Shown in pieces: positions 15,191 to 22,128 of a DNA stretch of 23,380 nucleotides (its first letter is position 1; every line of letters starts with the position of its first letter). The stretch spans positions 1 to 23,380 of the forward strand of contig JBEIDK010000036.1 in assembly GCA_040383485.1 (NCBI GenBank), given 5' to 3'. Under the pieces are notes generated by a model. That model searched no databases, had not been told where the DNA came from, and worked only from the letters and a program-made list of their open reading frames with translations. The DNA is from JBEIDK01 sp040383485. Lineage in GTDB: Bacteria; Bacteroidota; Bacteroidia; UBA4408. Position numbers and translations under genes: made by a program.

Positions 15191-17389
15191 CTAAAGCTTT
15201 TCCATAAAATAATCTGTAATTTTTTGAAATAGGTGCGCACGGTCTTTACCTAAAACATTATGGAGGTGCCCAGGGTATACAAAATAGTCAACTTGCTTTC
15301 CTTTATCGATACATTTTTTAATGTAATCAATACTATGTTGCCAAACAACTACATCATCGTCAGTGCCATGAATAAGCATTAATTTACCTTTTAGCTTATC
15401 AATGTGGTTTAGTAAATTATTTTCTTTATAGCCTTCTGGGTTTTCTGAGGGTGAATCCATATATCTTTCGGTATACATTATTTCGTATAAACTCCAATCT
15501 ATTACTGGTCCGCCAGCTACAGCAACTTTAAAAACATCAGGATTTCTTGTCATCAAGGAGGTAGTCATAAATCCACCATAGCTCCATCCATGTACTCCTA
15601 ACCTTGTAGCATCTATCCAAGATTTAGATTTTAAATAATCAACACCTTCTAATTGGTCTTCCATTTCGGGTGTTCCAATTTGTCGATGTATTGCTTGTTC
15701 AAATGCTTTTCCTCTGTTATCACTACCTCTACCGTCTATGCTAAAAACAACATATCCGTGTTCTGCCATATATTGAAACCATAAATTAGCAGCTCCGCCC
15801 AGCCAAGAATTGTTAATTACTTGTACATGCGGACCGTTATATAAATATACTATGGCAGGATATTTTTTTGTACTGTCAAAGTCAACTGGTTTATATAACC
15901 TACAAAATAAGTCATCATTATTATCGTTTTTAATTTTAAAAATTGACATTTCTCCGAGCCTATAATTCTGAAGTGGATTTTCTGCAATCAATAATTTTTG
16001 AAGCACCTTTCCATTACTAGCGTCGCATAGTAAAACATTATTTGGTATTGTAGTACTACTAAAATTATCAATAAAATAGTTGCCATCATCAGATAATTTA
16101 ATGCTGTGTGTGCCATTTCCTTCCGATAATTTTACCGATTTTGAACTTGATAAGGATACACTGTATAGGTCTTTATTTATAGGACTCTCTGCGTTTGCTG
16201 TATAAAATAATTTGTCACCATTATTATTGAAGCCTAAAACTTTTAATACTTCAAATTTCCCTTTTGTAAGTTGCTTTAATAATTTTCCGTTTAAATCGTA
16301 TAGGTAAATATGATTGTAGCCATCGCGGTTACTTTGCCAAATAAATTGATTTGAATTAGTTTTTACAAACAACATTGCAGTTTGTGGTTCAATATATTTT
16401 TCATCCATTTCCTCTAAAAGAGTTTTTTCAAATAGACCAGTTGTTGTGCTATAAGAATTTAGCCATAAATGGTTTTGTTCTCGATTAACAATTGCTATGT
16501 AAATATGCTGTTGGTCTGGGCTCCAAGCAATGTTAGTTAAATATTGTTCTGCGGGCTTACCAGTTTGTATTGATATTGTTTTTTTTGAATTAAGGTTATA
16601 AATGGATAAAGTTACTTCATGACTTTTACCACCAGACATAGGATATTTGATGTTCGTGTTTTTTGCAGGCATTTCATTCCAATCGATTATAGGATAATCA
16701 TTAACCATTGATTGGTCCATTCTGTAAAAAGCAATCATGTTGTTTTTGGGGCTCCAAAAAGTTCCTTTAGTAATTCCAAACTCATTTCGATGTACCTTGG
16801 AAGAGCCATTTAAAATATTATCGTTGGACTCATTGGTAACATTGAAAACTGTTCCTGAAGCGGTCCATTGCTCTCCAGGCCCGAAGGTTGTTTGGTTTTT
16901 AAGAGCTGTTAGTATTCTTAGATTGTTTTTATCTGTAAAAGCAATGTATTCGAAACCATCAGAATAATCGGCATTTTCAAGGGTGTTATTTATTGCATTT
17001 TTTACTTCGATACTACTTTCCTTTATTGAATAAAAAGCTATTTGCTTAAATTTTGTTTCAAATCGAAAAACGTTTTCATTTATAAATGTAACTACTGGAA
17101 TATCTTTTAAGGTGTCTATGTTTTTTTTTATGAGTGACGCATTTACATTTTTAAAGAAATTAAAATCTGTTGAAGTGCTAAGTTTCGAATCCTTAATAAC
17201 CATTCTATTGTCATCACTAAAAAAGTAGAATTTATTAGAATTTGGAATCCAATTTATCTGTTTTAAATTCTTAGGGGCAAGAGTGGTTTTAACCTTAAGA
17301 ATTGCATCATCCATGCTTAACCATTTTGTTTGACAATAACCAAGGTTGATGAAAATAAAAATGCCTACAACTAATAAAGAATACTTCAT
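15191..17389 (-). CDS. Dipeptidyl peptidase IV (peptidase family S9B)
   Basis: Exported serine peptidase that removes N-terminal X-Pro/X-Ala dipeptides, used in peptide scavenging. The 732 residues start with a signal peptide (about 1-19, ending GYCQ). A beta-propeller domain follows (about 30-480; it includes EFGITKGTFWSPK and FYRMDQSMVNDYPI) and then the alpha/beta hydrolase domain. The triad is S603 (GWSYGGFMT), D678 (HGTDDDVVV) and H710 (GHLHNV). All three are offset by exactly ten from the S593/D668/H700 that I recall for Porphyromonas gingivalis DPP IV, and local motifs match that enzyme. It heads a - strand run with nnr. A good -7 element lies just upstream. Confidence 0.95.
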   Translation of the reverse strand: MKYSLLVVGIFIFINLGYCQTKWLSMDDAILKVKTTLAPKNLKQINWIPNSNKFYFFSDDNRMVIKDSKLSTSTDFNFFKNVNASLIKKNIDTLKDIPVVTFINENVFRFETKFKQIAFYSIKESSIEVKNAINNTLENADYSDGFEYIAFTDKNNLRILTALKNQTTFGPGEQWTASGTVFNVTNESNDNILNGSSKVHRNEFGITKGTFWSPKNNMIAFYRMDQSMVNDYPIIDWNEMPAKNTNIKYPMSGGKSHEVTLSIYNLNSKKTISIQTGKPAEQYLTNIAWSPDQQHIYIAIVNREQNHLWLNSYSTTTGLFEKTLLEEMDEKYIEPQTAMLFVKTNSNQFIWQSNRDGYNHIYLYDLNGKLLKQLTKGKFEVLKVLGFNNNGDKLFYTANAESPINKDLYSVSLSSSKSVKLSEGNGTHSIKLSDDGNYFIDNFSSTTIPNNVLLCDASNGKVLQKLLIAENPLQNYRLGEMSIFKIKNDNNDDLFCRLYKPVDFDSTKKYPAIVYLYNGPHVQVINNSWLGGAANLWFQYMAEHGYVVFSIDGRGSDNRGKAFEQAIHRQIGTPEMEDQLEGVDYLKSKSWIDATRLGVHGWSYGGFMTTSLMTRNPDVFKVAVAGGPVIDWSLYEIMYTERYMDSPSENPEGYKENNLLNHIDKLKGKLMLIHGTDDDVVVWQHSIDYIKKCIDKGKQVDYFVYPGHLHNVLGKDRAHLFQKITDYFMEKL

Positions 17390-17405
17390 AACTTATAATT
17401 TTATA

Positions 17406-17413
17406 CAAACCTA
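17406..17413 (-). promoter_or_regulatory. Candidate -7 element of dpp4
   Basis: On the - strand this reads TAGGTTTG, a perfect match to TAnnTTTG. It ends 16 bases before the dpp4 ATG, which would leave a 5' leader of only about ten bases. About 20 bases further upstream the sequence is TTT (17436-17434), not TTG. Confidence 0.4.
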
Positions 17414-17561
17414 TTATTAGAATGTAATAAATGAAACATTAATATTGATTTAATTTTAAATATTCATAATCTAAATTGTTTCATGTTCAAATTAAATATT
17501 AATTAATAAGTTTAGAAACAAAAAAAATCTTTATTTTGAATTATAATAAAAAATATAGAAA

Positions 17562-19607
17562 GTGTCATTTATTAGCAATATTCGAAATCAGCATCAAAAA
17601 GTTTATAGACTTTTTTTGACACTGTTATCTATTTCAATAATAGTATATATTTTCCCTAAGGAGGGCAAGTTTAAGTATGAATTCCAGAAAAATAAACCAT
17701 GGTTACATGAGGATTTAATTGCACCTTTTGACTTTGCCATTAATAAAAGTGAATCAGAAATTGAAATAGAGAAACAAAATGTATTAAAAGATTTTAAGTA
17801 TTACTTTAAAGAGGAAAAAGCAATTACTTTTAAAGTAAAGCAGGAAATTATTAAAGATTTAAAGAGTCAAAGTAAAGGTAAATCAGTTAAAAATGAAGAA
17901 GTATTTATTAATAAAATCCTTAATGAAATATATTCTAAAGGTATTATACAACTTAACACTAACATTGAAAATAAGCAATTAAATTATAGTATTTTTTTTA
18001 TTAAAAATAATGTTGCAAGCAATGTTGCTTTAAAAGATTTTTATACAATTAAAACAGCCTTTGAAAAAATTAATCATGAATTAATTGAGAATCCTACAAT
18101 TAACAGGGAGTTAATTTTAAATGTCATACAAAACCACTTGCAACAGAATATAATTTATGACAGCGTAACTAGTAAAAAAGTCGAGCAGAATTTAATAAGC
18201 ACCATATCTCCTAATAAAGATATGATGCAACGAGGACAAAGAATATTATCAAGAGGTGATATGGTTGATGAAGAAAGATATAAGGTTCTTTCTTCATTAA
18301 AAAAAGAATATATGTTGCAAGTTGGCGGTGTAGCAAACTATTATTATGTATGGGCTGGTCAATTTTTACTTACTGGTATTTGTATTTTGATGGTTATCCT
18401 CTTCTTGTCAAATTTCAGACCTGAAGTATTGTCTGATAACTATAAATTCACTTTCATTCTGTTCTCGATAACCCTTATTTCAGCAATGGCAAGCATCAGT
18501 TATAAGTTCAATATTTTAAGTATTTACATGTTGCCATTTTGTTTATTGCCTGTATTAGTAAGAGCATTTTTGGATACTAGGACAGCATTATTCGCACATT
18601 TAGCTACAATGCTAATGCTTGGACTTATTTCTCCTAATCCTTTTGAGTTTATATTTATACAAATTATTGGAGGAATTTTTGCAATTTTTAGTGTTGTAGA
18701 TTTAAAAAATAGAATTCGTTTATTTATTTCTGTTCTTGTAATTTTCTTAGCATATAGTTTTACATACCTTGGAATTGAATTAATAAGAGAGGGCAAATTC
18801 AATAATTTTAATTTTATTTATCTAGAGAGTTTTGCTATAAGTGCCGGTTTAACATTGCTTGCATACCCGTTAATTTTTCTTTTCGAAAAAATGTTTGGAT
18901 TTATTTCAGACATTTCACTTTTGGAACTTGCGGATATTAATTCACCATTATTACGTGAACTAGGATTAAAAGCTCCAGGTACATTTCAACACTCCATTCA
19001 GGTTGCAAACCTTGCAGAAGAAGCAATAATCAAAATTGGCGGGTCATCAATGTTGGTTCGTGTAGGTGCATTATACCACGATATTGGAAAAATAAATAAT
19101 CCTAATTATTTCATCGAAAATCAATATTCAGAAATGAATCCCCATTCTGAATTAAGTCCTGCTGAGAGCGCAACCATAATTGTAAGCCATGTTAAGCAAG
19201 GCATTAAGCTAGCAAAGGAATATAATTTACCTGAACCAATTGTTGATTTTATTAGAACCCATCATGGAAGTACTAAAGCGGAGTATTTTTTTAAAGCATA
19301 TAAACGAAATGAGGATTTAGAAGAGGAAGTAGATGAAACCCTTTTTCAATATCCTGGGCCAATTCCTTTCTCAAAAGAAACAGCTGTATTAATGATGGCA
19401 GATAGTGTAGAAGCTGCTTCACGCAGTTTAAAGGTGATTGATATTGAAAGTATAGGTAGTTTAGTTGATAAAATTATTGATCATCAAATAGCGGAAAATC
19501 AATTTGTAAATTCACCAATAACCTTTAAAGACGTAAATGATTTAAAGAAGATTTTCAAAAGAAAATTGGTGAATATCAATCATCTCAGAATAGAATATCC
19601 AAAATAA
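17562..19607 (+). CDS. 7TM HD-domain cyclic-dinucleotide phosphodiesterase (PgpH/7TMR-HDED type)
   Basis: Membrane phosphodiesterase; characterised PgpH relatives degrade c-di-AMP. The 681 residues show an N-terminal helix (about 16-34), an extracytoplasmic 7TMR-HDED domain (about 45-255), a block of hydrophobic helices (about 262-455) and a C-terminal cytoplasmic HD domain. HD residues are visible: H477 (FQHSIQVANL), H506-D507 (LYHDIGK), H528 (NPHSELSP), H543 (SHVKQG) and the H567-H568 pair (RTHHGS). The start is GTG: an in-frame TAG lies two codons upstream and no ATG is available, so no other start fits the conserved FPKEGKFKYEFQKNKPW region. Its specificity for c-di-AMP is inferred from family membership. 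Confidence 0.9.
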   Translation: MSFISNIRNQHQKVYRLFLTLLSISIIVYIFPKEGKFKYEFQKNKPWLHEDLIAPFDFAINKSESEIEIEKQNVLKDFKYYFKEEKAITFKVKQEIIKDLKSQSKGKSVKNEEVFINKILNEIYSKGIIQLNTNIENKQLNYSIFFIKNNVASNVALKDFYTIKTAFEKINHELIENPTINRELILNVIQNHLQQNIIYDSVTSKKVEQNLISTISPNKDMMQRGQRILSRGDMVDEERYKVLSSLKKEYMLQVGGVANYYYVWAGQFLLTGICILMVILFLSNFRPEVLSDNYKFTFILFSITLISAMASISYKFNILSIYMLPFCLLPVLVRAFLDTRTALFAHLATMLMLGLISPNPFEFIFIQIIGGIFAIFSVVDLKNRIRLFISVLVIFLAYSFTYLGIELIREGKFNNFNFIYLESFAISAGLTLLAYPLIFLFEKMFGFISDISLLELADINSPLLRELGLKAPGTFQHSIQVANLAEEAIIKIGGSSMLVRVGALYHDIGKINNPNYFIENQYSEMNPHSELSPAESATIIVSHVKQGIKLAKEYNLPEPIVDFIRTHHGSTKAEYFFKAYKRNEDLEEEVDETLFQYPGPIPFSKETAVLMMADSVEAASRSLKVIDIESIGSLVDKIIDHQIAENQFVNSPITFKDVNDLKKIFKRKLVNINHLRIEYPK

Positions 19608-19671
19608 TTTCCGACATTATCTAATTCAAAATTTGTATTTTTTATTTTCTGTTTAGACTGAACTTTATTGA

Positions 19672-19742
19672 ATGATTTAATGAATGAATCGAGGTTAATA
19701 AATAATAATTGCGTATTCAATTCGTTCATTCTATGATTTAAT
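19672..19742. repeat. Short direct and inverted repeats upstream of the PNGase F-like gene
   Basis: ATGATTTAAT occurs at 19672-19681 and again at 19733-19742. Between the copies, GAATGAA-T-CGA (19682-19692) is mirrored by TCGTTCATTC (19722-19731) with one bulged base. The rest of the 239-base gap between the HD gene and the next gene is AT-rich with no ORF and no obvious terminator. The repeats could be a regulatory site, but they are short and AT-rich. Confidence 0.35.
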
Positions 19743-19818
19743 TATAATTAGAAAATTAAACAAAAATTATATAGTAATAAAAAAAAGTAAATTCAATTTT
19801 AATTATAAATGTTTATTA

Positions 19819-19826
19819 TACATTTG
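19819..19826 (+). promoter_or_regulatory. Candidate -7 element of the PNGase F-like gene
   Basis: TACATTTG is a perfect match to the Bacteroidota -7 consensus TAnnTTTG, 20 bases before the ATG. No TTG is found at the usual -33 distance; only a T-rich run occurs there. Confidence 0.42.
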
Positions 19827-19846
19827 AGTAAATTAAATATAATAAC

Positions 19847-21874
19847 ATGAATAAAATTTTACGCTTCACTAAATTATTTTTACTAATAATTTTATTTTCT
19901 GGAATTGCTACATCCAAAGCTGCACCTGGCGATACAACTTGGGTTCAAGCAAATAATGTTCAATTAGATTGGTATAATAATTTCGATACCTCTGTTGTGT
20001 TTCCTAACGGCTCTGTTACTTATAGAAAAATTATTATGGTTTTTACTTTAGGTCAATATAATTGCCCTCCAGGAACACAATATTGTCATCAATGGGATTA
20101 CACAGTTACTAATTATGTTTTAACTGACCTAGACACCCTAGAAATAAGCAGGTTTATTACACCTTATGCCACTACAGGTGCACCAAGGTTTGGACCAACA
20201 TGGAAACAACGTTACAACTTTGATGTAACAGATTATGCTAATTATTTAAAAAATACTGCTACCGTTCGAATTCATTATTCTGGCTACTCTGGTGGTTTTA
20301 CGGCTAACATAAAGTTTGCATTTATTGAAGGTGTTCCTCCAAGAAATGTATTAGGCATAAACAAAGTTTGGGCAGGATATTTTCAATATGGCGACGCAAA
20401 TAGTCCGATTGATAATAATGTAGTTGCTAAAACTTTAACTCCTCCAGCAGGAACAGATGCCACTGAATTCAAATTAGGAATTTCTGGTCATGGATCAGAT
20501 GCAACATCTCAATGCTGCGAGTTTAATACTATTGATGCTGGGCATGATTATTTTTTACTTAAGGATGGTGCTCAAATTGCACAACATAATATTTGGAGGA
20601 ATGACTGTGGAGTAAATCATTTATCACCACAAGGAGGAACATGGATTTATAATAGGTCTAATTGGTGTCCTGGTTCAACAGTTGACGAACTTAGACATGT
20701 TATTAATGGTACCGCCCCTTCAACTCCATTTAGTTTAGATTTAAATTTTGAAAGTTATGTAAATACTCCATCGGCTAGTAATACTAACACAGGTGGTTAT
20801 GACATTAGTGGTCAAGTAATTTATTACGATTCATTCAATAAAACATTAGATGCTTCAATTGAAGATGTTGTTGCACCAACCAATGATGAAAATTATTACA
20901 GAGAGAATCCTGCAGGACATTATCCTATAATAAAAGTGAAAAATACAGGAGGTACTGTTATTTCTGCAATAAAATTTCAATATAATGTTAAAGATTCTGC
21001 AGTGTCAGAATATACTTGGAATGGTACCTTAAACCCAGCAGCAGAAACTACAATTCGTCTAGCTCCTCTAAATACCTTAATGAACATGTCATTAGATTCA
21101 ATTACTAATGGGTTGTTTCAGTTTGAAGTTAAGGTTGCAACGGTTAATGGTGTTACCGATGCTGATGCTACAAACAATACTTTTAAAACAAAATTTGTGG
21201 TAGCACCTAAATGGCCTACCAAGGTAGTAATAGCTATGAAAACAAATAATTTGGGTGTTGGAAGTATCTTAAATTCTGGAATAGCAGAAACAAGTTGGCA
21301 GATTACAGACCTTGATGGGAATGTTTATGCCAAACGTACAAATTGTGCAGTGAGTACACAATATACTGATACAGTTTCTTTTGCAAAAGATGGATTTTAT
21401 AAATTGACTATTACAGATACAGGTTGCGACGGTTTATGGTGGTGGCCATATCAAGGTTCTTCTGTAACAGCAGGAAACTTTACAGTAAAAAAATTAGGAA
21501 ACTCTTCTAATATTCCAATGAAAGGATATACTTATACTGGTACTTATCGTCATGACTTTGGTTGCGAATTTAAACATTTTTTCACCACCTCTGGTAACAT
21601 CACTGGTTTAGAAGATTATAATGAAAACGATGTTCAGCTGAGCGTTTTTCCTAACCCAGCAAATAATTTGTTAAATATTCAGTTTACTGGAATTAACAAT
21701 GCTAATGGAACAATTAGTATAATTGATGTTTTAGGGAAAGTTGTTCTGAATGAAAAAATTTCATCATTACAAACTACATTAGATGTTACAAAACTTACAT
21801 CTGGTTATTACAATGTTATTTATTCAGATTTAAATTCTAATATTTTACAATCAAGATTAGTGATTAATAAATAA
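19847..21874 (+). CDS. Secreted PNGase F-family protein with T9SS type A sorting domain
   Basis: Likely extracellular glycan-active protein related to peptide-N4-(N-acetyl-beta-glucosaminyl)asparagine amidase F. The 675 residues carry a signal peptide (about 1-26). The two-domain PNGase F region covers about 30-330. ISRFITPY and the NWCPG block match Elizabethkingia PNGase F from memory. By that alignment, catalytic Asp60 corresponds to D84 (YCHQWDY) and Glu206 to E225 (CCEF), but Glu118 aligns with S145 (RIHYSGY). Disulfide partners C73/C80 and C254/C274 are kept. Two beta-sandwich-like segments follow (about 335-590, one CARDB-like with ADATNNTFKTKF and one with DTGCDG). The T9SS type A tail spans about 605-675 (VFPNPANN, GKVV, LTSGYYNV). 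Amidase activity is therefore possible but not assured. Confidence 0.85.
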   Translation: MNKILRFTKLFLLIILFSGIATSKAAPGDTTWVQANNVQLDWYNNFDTSVVFPNGSVTYRKIIMVFTLGQYNCPPGTQYCHQWDYTVTNYVLTDLDTLEISRFITPYATTGAPRFGPTWKQRYNFDVTDYANYLKNTATVRIHYSGYSGGFTANIKFAFIEGVPPRNVLGINKVWAGYFQYGDANSPIDNNVVAKTLTPPAGTDATEFKLGISGHGSDATSQCCEFNTIDAGHDYFLLKDGAQIAQHNIWRNDCGVNHLSPQGGTWIYNRSNWCPGSTVDELRHVINGTAPSTPFSLDLNFESYVNTPSASNTNTGGYDISGQVIYYDSFNKTLDASIEDVVAPTNDENYYRENPAGHYPIIKVKNTGGTVISAIKFQYNVKDSAVSEYTWNGTLNPAAETTIRLAPLNTLMNMSLDSITNGLFQFEVKVATVNGVTDADATNNTFKTKFVVAPKWPTKVVIAMKTNNLGVGSILNSGIAETSWQITDLDGNVYAKRTNCAVSTQYTDTVSFAKDGFYKLTITDTGCDGLWWWPYQGSSVTAGNFTVKKLGNSSNIPMKGYTYTGTYRHDFGCEFKHFFTTSGNITGLEDYNENDVQLSVFPNPANNLLNIQFTGINNANGTISIIDVLGKVVLNEKISSLQTTLDVTKLTSGYYNVIYSDLNSNILQSRLVINK

Positions 21875-21900
21875 AATTTTGTAATCAATCAATCATAACA

Positions 21901-21949
21901 ATAAAAATAAAAAACCTGCAATCATTGATTGCAGGTTTTTTATTTTTAT
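21901..21949. terminator. Perfect 24+1+24 palindrome, bidirectional intrinsic terminator
   Basis: Bases 21901-21924 and 21926-21949 are exact reverse complements around a single T. The GC-containing core CCTGCAATCA/TGATTGCAGG is flanked by A-runs on the left and T-runs on the right, so transcripts in either direction end in a hairpin plus U-tract. It lies 26 bases after the PNGase F-like gene stop and would also serve ugd, which arrives from the right. Confidence 0.92.
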
Positions 21950-21957
21950 GAATATTA

Positions 21958-22125
21958 AACCTAGAACACGCATTAGAAATTCTATTACAACGCAAAATCC
22001 CTTCAAAATATGATGTAAACAACTTTTACTCATGCATCATATATACAATATGATTTAATCGTAAAAGTTCATATTTTATTGCGCTTTGGCCTTTCACTAC
22101 GAACCTCTAACACGTAATCTGGGTT
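21958..22125. repeat. 168-nt imperfect palindromic element (MITE-like or structured 3' UTR)
   Basis: The ends are inverted repeats of 25 bases (21958-21982 versus 22101-22125) that match at 18 of 25 positions. Nested inside, in the correct order, are exact complementary pairs: CGCAA/TTGCG (21991-21995, 22079-22083), AAAATATG/CATATTTT (22005-22012, 22070-22077), AACTTTTAC/GTAAAAGTT (22021-22029, 22061-22069) and ATCATAT/ATATGAT (22036-22042, 22048-22054), around a 5-base loop. The whole can fold as one long broken hairpin. No ORF is present. It lies between the terminator and the ugd stop codon, which is three bases beyond its right end. Confidence 0.7.
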
Positions 22126-22128
22126 AAA

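Noticed and set aside
21958..22125. Integron attC site
   Set aside because: GTTAGAG on the - strand loosely resembles an attC core, but the paired RYYYAAC/GTTRRRY consensus does not fit and no integrase or cassette array is present.
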